Assembly (NCBI GenBank): GCA_030407085.1
Contig: CM059583.1
Location: 209,496,001-209,560,000 of the forward strand
Direction: 5' to 3'
DNA length: 64,000 bases
Source of the DNA: Trichopria drosophilae
Lineage: Eukaryota; Arthropoda; Insecta; Hymenoptera; Diapriidae
Shown: positions 23,978 to 38,900 of the stretch, piece after piece
Layout of the letters: each line of letters starts with the position of its first letter
Position numbering within the stretch: the stretch's first letter is position 1
Notes under the pieces: generated by a model
Told to the model about the DNA's origin: nothing
Databases searched by the model: none
The model's input: only the letters and a program-made list of their open reading frames with translations
Position numbers and translations under genes: made by a program

Positions 23978-26900
23978 GAATCAACAGCGAAAAGCCTATT
24001 ACATAAAAATACAATAACAATATTAGGTGAAACTTAACAATACAGTAGAAAAATAGAAAAATAAGATAACAATTAAATCGCTACCTATAAATATGTAATT
24101 AACATAAATAAAAAAAATTCATCCAAAAGTGGAAACATTAGAAAACATTAGAAAAATTCGAGATTTAAATATCGATAACGACTCCAGTTCTCGAACTTCA
24201 GGCAAAAGTGAGTTCCATGCTCTCCGCAACCGAGTTATCGGAGCATAATACCCGATATCCGATCGATTAACCTCCTCAATTAATAACCTCTGTGAACGAA
24301 TGCTGTAAGAAATCCGACGTAAAGGAAAGGACTGTCTCAATTCGGTACACTTAATGACGCCCTTCATTATTTTAAAAGTATTGATTAAATCAAATCTATT
24401 ATGATTAGATTTAATGGAGGGCACATTAAATTCCTTTGCCAGAGCGGAATAATCGTGATCCTTTTTTATAAGCTAAATAACGTATAAATTTATATAAGAC
24501 AGACTCTAAGATTCTAATATCCTGCGCATAATGAGGGGACCAAATCGGAGAACAATATAAAAGACTGGGTAATACAATTGATTTGAATATTGAGATAATC
24601 GCAGGGATACTACGAAAATCTCTAGTAGATCTTTTTAGAAACCCAATACAGATGTTGCGTTTGAGACTGTCCTAATTAAATGCTCTTTATAATTAAGAGA
24701 GTTATCTAAAATGATCCCGAGATCCTTCACAGAGCTTACAGAGTCTAGAGGCTGGTCATTAATCTTATAATTAGACCAGACAGGAGATTGACTTTTAACA
24801 AACCGTACAAAATTACATTTTTTAATATTTAGGGTCAATCGATTTAACACTGAATTATAAATTAGAATTATATATTAATTTTTATAACTGTTTTATAATG
24901 CGAGGTATACATAAAATACAAGATTCTAATTAAGTACAATTTTGTTCGAAAACACAATAACAATATTGTATTAATCATAAAATTAAAATTTGATAATTTT
25001 TTTTTTTTCTTTTTTTATTTATAAATGTAGAAATTTTTTTCATTTTACGAGTGATAATTCTTATATTTCATATTGTTTATTTACTTTGATTATTAATTAT
25101 GTTATTTTTAAGTTTTATAATTAATTTTTAGTCATCTATTTATGTACACTACCGGCCAAAAGTTCGTGAACGCTCTGAATTTTTTAAATCATCAAATAAT
25201 GCGTGCATTTAGTTTTACTTCAGACGTTATAGTTTCGTAGTTGTCAAATTTTAAAAATGTTAAAATTTGCAATTTTTTTCTTTCGACTTTAAACACTGAC
25301 AAAAAGTCTAAAAAATGTTTCTGCATATAGTCAATTTTTGTCTAAATACTACAATTCAAGGGCTTTAAAATGGCATTTGTGAAAAGTCGATACGATTTTT
25401 TGTTCCTGAGTTATGATTTTCTGAAAATTGTCAGTTTACCTCATTTTGTCAGAATTCTTTGGAAAAAGGCAAAAAGTTAATAACTCAAAAAAAATAGTAA
25501 CTCTGATAAAAAAAATCGTATGTACTTTTTACAAGAGCTATGTCAAAGCTCTTGAATTATAGTATTTAGCCAAAAATTGAAAATATATAGAAAAATTTAT
25601 TACACTTTTGGTTAGTGTTAAAAGTCGAAAGAAAAATATTGAAAATTTTAACATTTTTAAAATTTGACAACTGCGAAACTATAACGTCTGAAGTAAAACT
25701 AAATGCACCAATTGAAAGCTTTATTTGTGTCCTTTAAAAGACATCTAATGAGTTTTATCATTATCGTTAAGGATTCGAAGGTAGAACGCATTATTTGATG
25801 ACTTAAAAAATTCAGAGCGTTCATGAACTTTTGGCCGGTAGTGTAGAAAACTATTTTTTCCATTTTACGACTGATAATTCTTATATTTCATATTGTTTAT
25901 TTACTTTGATTATTAGTTATGTTATTTTTAAGTTTTATATTTTTATAATTAATTTTTAGTCATCTATTTATGTACATTGTTACTACTTAATTATGTATAA
26001 TGGGTAGAAAAAATATTTTTTATTGCATTATTTTTCAGGTGCATCTGTCATTTGTGTTTCTATAGTAATAGCACAGAGGTTGTCGCAGGTAGCCTGGAAG
26101 CTCTCGACGCTATAGTTTGCTACAGTAATTTGCAGCCGGAATCCTTGCAAACATTCATTGTGGCATTGTGTCGTAGCGTCAATGTCGAAGCTTATTGCCA
26201 AATTAGTTGGAAGGTAAAAAAAGTTAATATTTATATTTGACAATGTGAAGAACTAACGTTTTGAAAATATCGATTGTCGTAGATAATGCGAAATTTATTG
26301 GGAACACATATGGGTCATTCAGCATTGTATAAAATGTGTCATTTATTACAAGAACCAAATTTTCAATTGGACGTTCATCTTCTACGTGGCGCTGTATTCT
26401 TCGTCAACATGGGCCTTTGGGGTACTCACAAAATTTCTAAGCTGGAATGCACGCCATCTTCCGTTTTACCATCTTTTTCTGCAGTATGTTTTGATAAAGA
26501 ACAAATGAATCATATATTGTATGCATTGATCATTTACCAAAAATAAGTTATTGATGTTTAACTAACGTTATAATATACAGGCTTTACAGTGTCAACATCC
26601 TATTGTTATGTATGAAGTAACTCTATCGATTCAGAGACTAGTAAATAAATATGGGCCAGAGCTTCAGGAACCGACGTGGAGTATCATTTTAAATATAATT
26701 GAAAAAGTTATTGCGCACATAGGTAAAATTTATTGTAATCGTTATTTTAGATGCGATTATGAAATTGATTCTTAATTACAGAAACGAGTAATCAGGTGTC
26801 CATGAGTTCGCACGAAACGATCAACAGTATTGAACAATTGCTGGATACCAATTGTTTTAATGGGAATATATCAAGATTTTATGAACTTGTGGAACGATGT

Positions 26901-29900
26901 TCGGATGCGAGACCTGTAAGTAGATAACTAATTAGATTATAAATTTTTATAAGTATTATTTATATCGAAGTTAATTAATATAAGTCGGTATCTTAAAAAG
27001 TATTTTACTAATATCGGAGAGACAGAAGTTTAACCGATGAAGAGAACTATATAACAAGTACAAAAAAATTCTACAACTACATAATACAAAAAAACAAATA
27101 AAAAATCTAAAAAAAGAACTGTTCCGATAGAAAAATCTTTGGAAATATTAGGATAATATAATGAATGTAAAAAACAATATGGCAAATTGAAATGCGTAAT
27201 AGTTAACTGTGATTTACTAATTCTCAATCTCGGAGTCTTCGTAACCCTGTCCTAAGTTATATTTTTTCTCGAATATTCTTAGGATCTGTATTGATTTCCA
27301 TTATTTCAAAAGATGGTTATTTCGATCTGGTCATGATTAATATTTAAACGTATAATAGTCAGCAGTTTACATTTTCATTTTGTAGCTTATAAGAAGTTAT
27401 AACTTAACTTAGTCTTACTCAACTTAGTAAGTAAATTGCAAGAATTAGAATATAGTAGAATTATTTTAAAGTTTTAACGGTTTTAGCGGTCACTGTACAA
27501 AAAACGGGGGAGTAAATTAGGGGATATATTTGAAAAAAAACGAAAAAAAGTTTTAACGTTTTCGGTTCTAATACGAACCCTCTTCAGAAAAATAGTAAGT
27601 CAATATTTCTAGTAAATATAACGAATAAAATTAAAATAATCAATTGTTTTTAAGGGGAGCAGATGTTAACTCCTCTTATTCATTATGCCACCCAACTTTT
27701 TGGAACATTAATGTTTCTTTTTATGACAATTGATTGTGAAATGTGTGGAAGGTGTCTATTAATATTTGTCGTATATATAAATAAATTTCCAAATTGATGT
27801 TGAGAATGATTAATAACTGAATTAACCCTATCGTTAGTTAAATGAAGAATTTAAATATCATATACATATCAGATTTAATTGGTGTTGTTAATAAATTAGA
27901 CAATTAACGTTTCGGTCATTTATTTTGACCCTCTTCAGAATAGTATATATTTCTATACAAAAAGTTTAAAAAATCAAACTTACCTGACACATATATACCT
28001 CTCCTTCAAGTACAAAAATCAAAACAATAAATGTAAATAGAACGACAACTGAATGTACGCACAATATTATGTAATCTGAAAAACTTTTCAGTCTCCTTTT
28101 ACACAACACACAATAACAGTACGTGAATATTCACAAAAAATTCTTTTTTTTCTTTTAAAATTATAGTGATATTTTTTGTTTCTTCTCTTTCATTTTGTTC
28201 TGCTTACTGAGCGAAAAATCAAAAAAATAATTTTTTTACAGTGTCACAGTTCCATAATTCAAAACCGACTCATACAAAAACAATAGCATAAATCCTACAG
28301 GTAAGCAGAAACAAAATCAATTACATAAAACCCAAGTTCAAAATTCAAATAAAACCGAAAATAAAAGATTACGAAAAGTTTTTCAGAAATATTTATTTTT
28401 TTATTGTAATTTATATTATTTTGTATTTTTTGTATAGAAGTATAATTAGAAACGTTAATTGTCTAATTTATTAACAACACCAATTAAATCTGACATAAAA
28501 TACAAGAAAATTCAAGAAGATTTCACTTACGAAAGAGTCAGAAAAGAAAGAAAGAATTAATCATATACATAGACTGTTATTTATTACAGTTTAAGTAAGA
28601 ACAACATACACAATACAGAATTCATTCCAAAACATATTGTACAATTTAGAGAATATTTAAAAACACAAGATAATATTATTCTCACAAAAGCCCATAAAGG
28701 AGATACAGGACACGATTTTGATTACCAAAACACAAAAATCTTAGCAATAGAAAAACATCATACAAAACGAAAGGAAATAGAAAATTATTTTATCAAAAAA
28801 AATTCTGAATCAACAGTTAATATTAGATTCGAAAAATCTAAATGACCTGAACTATATGACATTTTATTTACAGACTCTAATAAATAACAGTATATGTATA
28901 TGATATTTAAATTCTTCATTTCACTAACAATAGGGTTAATTCAGTTATTAATCATTCTCAACATCAATTTGGAAATTTATTTATATATATGACAAATATT
29001 AACAAACATTTCACAATCAATTGTCATAAAAAGAAACATTAATGTTTCAAAAAGTTGGGTGGCGTAATGAATAAGAGGAGTTAACATCTGCTCCCCTTAA
29101 AAACAATTGATTATTTTAATTTTATTCATTATATTTACTAGAAGTATTGACTTACTATTTTTCGGAAGAGGGTTCGTATTAGAACCGAAAACGTTAAAAC
29201 TTTAAAATAATTTTATATATACGGTCGAAATAAATATTTAAATTATTAATATAGTACAATCTCTTTCTTAATATCGTAGGAATCTTCAATTTTTAAACTA
29301 ATTGAATACCGAGCATCGAGCATAAGTCCGACTCACCACATGTGGCAATCGAAACTAGCATCTCTAATGGATAGATATTTCAAAATTGAAACCCGAACAA
29401 ATGTCAGAGTGAAAGTTCTTGACGTTTTGAAATTAGTTCTTCAAGTGAATCGGTAATTTCTTTGTTTAACTTGCATTAATATTTTATAACAATTTTAACG
29501 TCTTATTATTTAGATCAAGGTACGAAGATGAACTTATAGAGCGAATAGTTGTACCGTACTTGCAGCACATTGATACGGATTCTGACATTACAATTCGAAA
29601 TTTCGCTGCACATTTATTGATAGAAATCTGCCTGGAATGCGAGTCGAAAAGATGTTTGGAACTTCTGGATATTTTAGAGAAGGTACAATTGGAAAGCATT
29701 TGTAGTTTATAGCACCTTCCAACCATTTCTATAACTACAAAACGTATTGTGTCAATTTTCAGATAATTAATAAGCCTTTTACCCTCGAAATGCCGATTGC
29801 AGTCGATGCCGACATTAAAGATGTGAAAACTGCAATTTCTGGCGTAATCAAAATATTAATACAGAAAGTATATCGATTGCCATCCAGCCATGCGATACGC

Positions 29901-32900
29901 GCATATAAAATACTAGTCAATCATCTCGAACAATACTATAAGGATTCGAAAGAAATTTTTCGCGACGTTGCTACAATTCGCTATTTGGTGAGTACGAGAA
30001 CTATACATTCGGTAGTTAATACTTTTACTGAACAGTGCCTGTGTATATCCCTCGTTCTTGTTAAATATGGACTCAACCAATTGATGTATATTATGTTTTT
30101 ATTTATTGATTTTAATTTTTTTGACAAACAAAAGAAGATTACATTTTAACTCAAGTTTTTTCTGAGGAGGACCAAAAATAAATAGGTCGAAACGTCTATA
30201 TGGTTTCAATTATTTCGGTAATTCAAGAAACAATTTATTTCAACAAAATACATTTTCACTTAAGAAAACAATATACGGAAAAGAAGATATATATATATAT
30301 ATTTTTTAACTAATTTTACTGAACAGTGTTTATTAATTACTAAGTTTTTCCTCCAGATTTTCGAATGCTTTTTAAAGACTCGAGCAAATGCTCTGTACCA
30401 TCTTGGTTTTTTGGATGCTACAACCAATGTAGTTCCACGATTCAGTCCATATCTGGTTTTGGAACACGCAACGGGTGAGAGATTGACCGGTACCGGTGGG
30501 GGAGGTAGCCCACCTCCAGCGAGTCCGGTGCCAATGCAACATGTCACTTGTCAAGTGACTTACATTTCTTTAGTTCATGCCTGCAAAGCAGTCACTACAT
30601 GCGTCAAACAAGAAAAAGGTAAATAAAATTAATCCAGAACAATGCATTAACCCTTTAACGCCGAGAAGTCCTGGAATTCTACTACAACTTCTTAAGTATA
30701 TAAATTGTACAAATAATTTTTTGTTTTTTTCTAAACTAACGTATCTAGACGTTTCAGAGGTCGCTCTTCTCGATTATCGGGTTTAGAACATTTAAAAATA
30801 AGTCTTTTCACTAGATTTTTAATGTTTTTTGTAAAAATATAGTTTTTTTACATTTTTCCTCAATGAATCCAAATTTTTTAAAAATTCTGCGCTTCCACCG
30901 GCTTCTAATGCACGTAATTGGTGGACCCGATAGTTGTACTAAAGAGTTGTGGAGGAAAAATATTTTTCTTAAAGCTTGGCGCATCCATAATGGCGGCCGC
31001 AATGACAATTTTTTTTTTAAACCTTCAATTTTTGTCAGATCAAAAATGTCTTAGAATTGGCCAAAGAATACCCTCAAATTTTGTTAGAATGTTTTGATGC
31101 AATTTTTGGTTTTTCAAAAATTCAAAAAATCGAAATTTTGAAACGTCATTTAAAAAATTTGAGTATTCTTTAACTGATTCTAAGTCAACCGATTACGTCC
31201 ATTAGAAGCCGGTGGAAGCGCAGAATTTTTTAAAAATTTGGATTCATTGAGGAAAAATGTAAAAAAACGATATTTTTACAAAAAACATTAAAAATCTAGT
31301 GAAAAGACTTATTTTTAAATGTTCTAAACCCGATAATCGAGAAGAGCGACCTCTAAAACGTCTAGATACATTAGTTTAGAAAAAAACAAAAAATTATTTG
31401 TACAACTTATATACTTAAGAAGTTGAAGTAGAATTTCAGGACTTCTCGGCGTTAAAGGTTTAATAAAAAATTAATAATTTTAATAACGGTGTTCTTTATA
31501 CTTTGATTGCAGATTGGAAAGTGTTACAACTTGTATTAAAAGAGCTTCCGTTGTTGATGCAAAATCGTGCTCTGATTCTGTCACGGTACAATAATGACGT
31601 TGGAGCACTTGCAAGTGCGTTGTGTTCAATGGTTAGTTATTAATAACAATTATGAAAAATATTGCAGTGTTTATTAATATTTTTTTATTAATCATTTATT
31701 TTATTTTTGTATGAAAACAGGTGGAAGAAAAGGGTTGTCGTTTGCTCGAATCATTCTATAATGTACCTCTGAAATTCACTTTTTCCGAGTTTCGTATGCA
31801 CTTTTTTCCAGTACTTTCTTCGTTAACATCCTATCATGGATATTTGGATTCCAACACCCAGCAGAGACTGATCAAGTGTTTTGAGGTAAACAAATTTTAT
31901 TGAACATTTCTGGCTAAAGTTTTAATTGTCGCTGATTTCAGGATGGTTTAAAAACAACATGCGCTAATCAGTGCGTAACCAGTCTCATGACGTGTACCCT
32001 AGAAATGCGAGACACGATGAATAAACTGGTTTCAAACGTGCTATTGTGTTTGTCAAAAATTTCTGATACTGTACACATTGCCATCCCAATTCTTGAATTT
32101 CTTTCGAGTGAGATCGAGTTTTTCATTATTTATAGAATTTTACACACGAATTTGAATGTCATTTTAATTAAACCAATTTTTGTATTTTAGCCCTAACTCG
32201 CCTGCCGAAAGTTTTTGCAAGTTTCACCGACGACCAATACATGTCCATTTTTGCAATCATGTTACCATACACGAAACCGACGAAATACAATCACTACACG
32301 GTTTCTTTGGCACATCACGTAATTGCCGTGTGGTTTTTGAAATGCAGACTTCCTCTTCGTCGAAATTTTGCCAAGTATATTACAAAAGTAAGCAATTACG
32401 AACAGTCTTATTAGATTTACATGTATACTAAGATTAGTTTTAGTATTGTTGAAAGATACGTTTATTTTAAAATATTTTTCACAGGGATTGAAACGGAATG
32501 CCGAAATGCTTCTTGAAGAAGGCAATCTCATGAAATTGGATATTGGTCTCAGCAACGAAGATTCATCCAACAGAAAACGAAGTTCTAGTTTAACAGAACA
32601 AGTTCGTACAGTTTTGTTTTTTTTTGTAAACACCCTGGCTATGCAATTTTTAAACATTTTCTTCTTCGTAGGGCAGTAGAGGTCGCAGGTACATAAGCAG
32701 AGAGAGCAGAGCACTCGATTTAAAACCGCCTGTCGATAAAGCTCTCATGAGTTTTCACGTTGAATTGACGGAAACCTGTATAGACTTGATGGCCAGATAT
32801 TCCTACTCAATGTATTGTGCTCGTCCAAAAAGGTGAGATTTAATTTTAATTAAGAGAGCGGTATAGGATAACCGGTTCAAAAATTCGAATTTTCAAAATA

Positions 32901-35900
32901 TTTTTATCTGAAAGTACAACTTCTTAGAAATCTTGTCCTAAAATCCCAGGTAAATTCGAGTTAACCCATTAAGGCCTAAACGGACACATTTTGAGCATCA
33001 GTTTAAACGTCGATAATTTGCATATAAAAGCATTTGAATGAAAAGCAAAAAAGTTATACACGTTTTTTTGTCAAAAAAACATGGTTTTTTAAAATTAATT
33101 TTTCATTCTAACATCACTTTTACCTCGAAATTACAAACGGAAAACATGTCTAACGTGAAAATATCGCGTCCATGGACCCTTGGGATTAAAACGTAGCGTG
33201 TTCTAATTTGAATTTCAAGATGTCGACTTCCAAAATGGCGCCTAGAAGCTCAAAAATCTTTTTAAAACTTAACAAATTTTTTTCTTGAAAACTATAGACT
33301 TTAGAGAAAATTTGCAAAGAACAAAAATGTCTTAGAATTTGTTAAAGAACCTTTTCACATTTTTTCAGATTTTTTAAATGACTTTGAATTTTCAAAAAAC
33401 CAAAAAGTGTATCAAAACATTGTGATAAAATTTGAGAAGGTTCTATAATCAATTCTAAGACATTTTTGTTCTTAGCAAATTTTCTCTAAAGTCTATAGTT
33501 TTCAAGAAAAAAATTTGTTAATTTTTAAAAAGATTTTTGAGCTTCCAGTCACCATTTTAGAAGTCGCCATTTTGAAATTCAAATTAGAACACGGTACGTT
33601 TTAATCCTAAGGATCCATGGACGCGATATTTTCAACTTAGGCATGTTTCCCAATGCAATTTCCAGGTGAAAGTGATGTTAACCCATTAACGCTCAGAAGG
33701 ACGGATTTTCAGTATCAGTTTGAACATCGATAATTTGTATATAAATGCCTTTAGAAAAATTTGAGCTCCACTGTTTCTAACGTAAAATTGTATGCTCTTT
33801 CAGAATCTTTCAATAAAATTTCGATAAAGTGAATCGCAAAAAAGTTATACGCATTTTTCTATTAAAAAACATGTTTTTTTACATTTTGTTTTTCATTAAA
33901 ACATCACTTTCACCTCGAAATTGCGTTGGGAAACATATCTAAGTTGAAAATATCGCGCCCATGGACCTCCAGGATTAAAATGCACGGTATCAGAATTCAT
34001 AATTGAAGATGGCAGTTTTCAAAATGGCGCCTAGAATTTCAAAAATCTTTTTAAAACGTAACTATTTTTTTCTTAAAAACTATAGACTTTAGAGAAAATT
34101 TTCTAAGAACAACAATGTTTTGGAATGATTCAAAGAATTCTCTCAAATTTTATCAGCATGCAATAATACAAAGCTTGAATTTTGAAAAATTCGAAAACTC
34201 GACATTTTGAAAATAATTATTTAAAAAATCTGAAAAATTTGAGTAGCTTCTTTAAATAGTTCTAAGATATTTTTTTTCTAAGGAAATTTTCTGTAAAGTC
34301 TATAGTTTTCATGAAAATAAATTATTAAACTTTTCTATATTTCAAGACCAATAATTTATTTTCTTGGAAACTATAGGCTTTAGAGAACATTTTCTTAGAA
34401 TAAAAATATCTTAGAACTATTTAAAGTACCTACTCAAATTTTTAAAATAACTTTTTTCAAAATTTCGATTTTTCGAATTTTTGAAAAATTAATCAGTGCA
34501 TTATTGCATACTGATAAAATTTGTGAGTATTCTTTGACTCATTCCAAAGCATTATTGTTCTTAGGAAAATTTCTCTAAAGTCTATAGTTTTTAAGAAAAA
34601 AATGGTTAAGTTTTAAAAAAAATGTTGAGCTTCTAGGCGCCATTTTGAAAACTGCCATCTTGAATTATGAATTCACATATACTACATTTTTATCCTGGGG
34701 ATCCATGGACGCGATAATTTGTACTTAGATATGTCCCCAACGCCATTTCGAGGTGAAACTTATGTTTTTATAAAAAACAAAATGTAAAAAACACGTTTTT
34801 TAATAGATAAACGTGTATAACTTTTTTACGGTTCATTTTATCGAAATTTTATTGAAAGATTCTGAAAGAGCATACAATTTTACGTCATAAATAGTGGTAA
34901 TAAAATTTTTCCAAATGTTTTTATATGCAAATTATGGATGTTTCAACTGTTGCTCAAAATGTGTCCGTTTAGGCCTTAATGGGTTAAACTGTACGAATGC
35001 GTCAAGCGGATAGTCGAAACTTTAAGCGTGATTTTTTGAAAATCACTTTCTTGAAGTCGGTGTCCGCGATAACTCAAAAACTTTTGTACCAATCAGGTTG
35101 AAATTTTACATACTTACAAATTTTACAAATTTTTCTACAGGACAACAATCCCTTTTTCTTTATTTTTTGCTTTTGATCAATTGTACAGTGACAAAATGGA
35201 GCCAGTTTTAGTAGAAAACCCCGAATTTTTTACTTCAACTGACCGTAAAAAATAAAAAAAAAAATGTTGTAATAAAATGGGACCGTTGATCAGGAACTGT
35301 ATTTCTAAAGGACTAATGTTTTCCAACCGCATGTATTTCAGATAATTTTAATATACTATTTTCGACATGGCCCACATCAATGCAGCATAACTCCGATATT
35401 TTTTAATATTTTCCAATTAAAAAATTACTGAAGACACTTTACATGTTACACAATAATATGCAAATAAATTATTTAAGTTTTATATTAACTTTAATTATTT
35501 GATTTGATTATCTGGTCAATAAACTTATTTAATTAACATTTTAAATTTAGAGAAAATGTTTTTTAATTTCTTTGCGTTTATACGCTTTCATTATGGAATT
35601 AAAATTATTTCTCTCTTAAAGGAATGGACAAAAATTTCAAATACATTAGTTCTTCCTAATCATTTGTTTCATTTAAAATTAAACTCGTTCGTTTAATGAT
35701 TCATTTTCCTTATAGGTGACCTTTCCGATTTTGTCAAACCTATGTATAAATTGTCCTTTTCTTTTCTCATATGTCGTTACGATGAAAAGTCGAATCGAAT
35801 TATTTTTTACACTTACAATATTTCTGAAGAGGGCCTTAATCCTTGGCCGAAAATTAAAAATTTTTTGTTTTGTTTTCCTTCTTTTTTGCTTTTTTAATGC

Positions 35901-38900
35901 ATATTTTCCCTAATTTTTAATTTTTGAAGTTGATATCAATAATAACCTTTTTCTCTGCCGTTCCCCCGTTTTGTTTACGTTTTGTCAATGACCGTGTTTA
36001 TATTTACTTTAATTATTTGATTTGATTATCCGGTCAATAAACTTATTTAAATTAAAATTAATTAAGTTAACTTCAGTAGTTTCGTAAAACAAAAATCGTA
36101 AAAAAGTGATCTTTTTTAGACCCGTTATCCCATAACCCCCTTAACCCTTCCACTGTGGACTACGTGTATGCACGTAGTTATAAAAGATTTAATGAACAGC
36201 TATATACCGACGTTATGTTTTATTGGGTGTTTTTAATCGCTGGATCCGAATTTGTGGTCAGATTTCGAAAATTCTAAACGTCAAATCCAATATGGCCGCT
36301 CAAAATCGGACAATTTTTAAGCATTTTTCATCGTACACGTAATTATAAAAGAATGAATAAATAGAGAATAAAGAAACAGATATACTCAAGAGCTATGTTT
36401 TATTGGGTGTTTTGAATCTCTGAATTCGAATTTGAGGAGACATTTTTAAAACTTTAAACAGATAATTCAATATGGCCGCTCAAAATCGGACAAACTTGAA
36501 GCATTTTTCGTAACACATTATTCTTGATGGCATGTGCTTTCGAAAAATATGGATAAAACCAAAAAAAAATAAAAAAAAATAAAAATAATAAAAAAACGAA
36601 AAAATAAATAAAAAAAGAAGAGGAAATCCTACCACATACCTCCACGTGGTACATTTTGGGGTCGTAAATAAGAAATACTTATCAGCTAAATTTATTTTTC
36701 GTAATCATAATAATATTACAATACGTATAATGTACTATAATTATAACCCAATAAATTGAAAATATTGTAATAATACAAATGACTTTAGAATTACAGCTGA
36801 ACCCCGTCAATCTCACCATAAATTGGTCCATGCAATGACAAATATAATTCTTTTGAACCGTTTGAAAACTTAGTTCATATTCGTTAAATTTTTGAAAACT
36901 GACTCCAAATTCGTAATCAGCGTCGTCGAAAACATAAATATCCATATTTACGCAAATTTCAAATTGGCCGGAAACATCGTCACATTTTGAGTCTACTTTC
37001 GAGTTTTCGGTCTCCACAGCGAAAGGGTTAAAGAGATTAAGAATAAGCAATGCTCAAAATGCAACTTTCTGGTCAGGTGTATATGCTATTGTATCTTTTA
37101 GGTTCCCAGCATCCGATTTCCTTTTGAAAGAAGGACAATCAGTGACTTGGATTCTTAGAAACAAATTGGTTACGGTAACGACTAGTGGTTGTAGCAATAA
37201 AGCAATGCGAGGAATGCTGTGCGACAATTGTTGGGCCGCTTGTAAAACGACACCTCCAACCCCTGAACATACCAGGACGAGTCAGTTTGCTTCTTGGAGA
37301 GCATCGAGTACCGAGGTACGAATATTTTTATTTAACATATATCGCCGACAAATCCACGAAAATTCTAACCTTTGTAAGATGGCTTGAGACTTTTCTCACA
37401 AAGAATTATACAACAACGCGAGCAAGTATTAGAAAATAAAAACAGAAACCACTCAATATTTGCGTGCACTTATGAATAATGGGAAAAGTGTTAAAACGTC
37501 TTTAAAAAGATGGAGACCACCTTTTTCGATAATCAATATTGTGCGGATCAATTTATACAATAACCTTTTTAAGTTTTCATTGGACTAAAATGTCGTAGGT
37601 GGTCTCGTTTTAAATAATAATATTTCAGCCTTGCACTAAGTTGTCGATTTCAAATGATTTCAGAGCTAATGCTCATCGCTAATGCTTAATATTATCAGGA
37701 AAAAGTTAAAAAGAATCCACAAGAAAGGTTGAACTTAGATTTTGCATGCGTAACTAGCTACCAACACTAGTTTATACCTTTTTTTTGAAATTCTTAAATT
37801 CAACATTTCATTGACATAAATTTCGTCAGATTGAGATTGATGTCTAGACAACCTGCAGAAAATATCATGGCGGTTATGGTGTCACATTTGAAACTAGTTG
37901 AAGAACTATACTTTTCGCAGTGTTTTCATTTATTTATTTTTAAACGAATATAATATATATATATATCTAATTATTTAATAGAATTTAAAATACTGAAGTT
38001 GAAAAAACTTCAAAAGTAAATAACTTCTTAATCCGTTACTATTTGAAATAAATATGTCATTTGTTGTCTCTTGGTAAGCGGATAGTTTATAGAATAAAAT
38101 GTACACCAATTTACGTTTCGGTCAATTTATTTAAGACCCTCTTCAGAAATGTATTAAAATTTTTGTAAACAAATCGAATTTTTACAAAAAATATAATTTT
38201 ACAAAATTATTAAAAAATATGTATGAATAATTTACAATGCAAAAGAATTGTCATAATGTAACATCGAGATATTGTAGATGATGAAAAAAGGAATGACAGG
38301 TGATACACTAAAAATGTTTTTTATTGCCAACAACACTTTTTTTTCTGAAAAATTCCCAATAAAAGTTTTTAAAAAATTTACTAAATTTGTAAAAAAAAAT
38401 ATAATTTACATTCTGACCTGTATAAAATCCATACAGGCACAACACTATTTAGAAAAAATCTGTTAAAAATCGTGAAAACAGAGCATCTTGGAACCCTAAA
38501 AAATAATAAAAATGTTTGAGTTTTCTAAAAAAACGTCAGTAAGAATGTAAAAATTAAAATAGGATAATAAATAAATAAATAAAAGATTATAAATAGTCCC
38601 TATAATTTACAATACATTTTTACAATTTTAATTAATTTTTAAAGGCACAATTATATTTAATAGAATGTTAAAGAAAAACGAGCGTTGTGCTGTTGAGTGT
38701 AAATATCGATATTTAAACACTAGCAGTGAAATAAAATTTCCTAAGAGAGCACCTTAAACAGAACCTGATGATTTTTGTTTATAAAATGGTTACTTTCCTA
38801 GAATAATCTCTAGGAGAATATTGGGTAGGTAATATTTTAAAATTCCACAATGAATATAATTTCTGCATACATTTTAATTATAAAAATCAGACTTTGTAAT

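Larger units (their letters stand above)
27458..29213 (+). mobile_element. Penelope-like element remnant with inverted terminal repeats
   Basis: Outer arms 27458-27885 and 28870-29213 are inverted copies (taaagttttaacg tips; gattaataactgaattaaccc and its complement). Each arm carries a hammerhead motif near its tip. A second hammerhead sits at 27907-27938, with its inverted half copy at 28450-28475. Between the arms, 28621-28845 encodes a GIY-YIG-like C-terminus. This set (pLTR-like repeats, hammerhead, GIY-YIG) is diagnostic of PLEs. The reverse transcriptase is missing. It fills TSC2 intron 8. Confidence 0.75.

Noticed and set aside
30260..30554. Minus-strand frames rich in Pro/Gly
   Set aside because: Antisense shadows of TSC2 exon 12.
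36454..36654. Phe-rich frame
   Set aside because: Product of an A-rich stretch within a TTAA element.
37490..37620. Short inverted pair (gagaccacctttttc / gtaggtggtctc)
   Set aside because: Too short and imperfect to delimit as an element.
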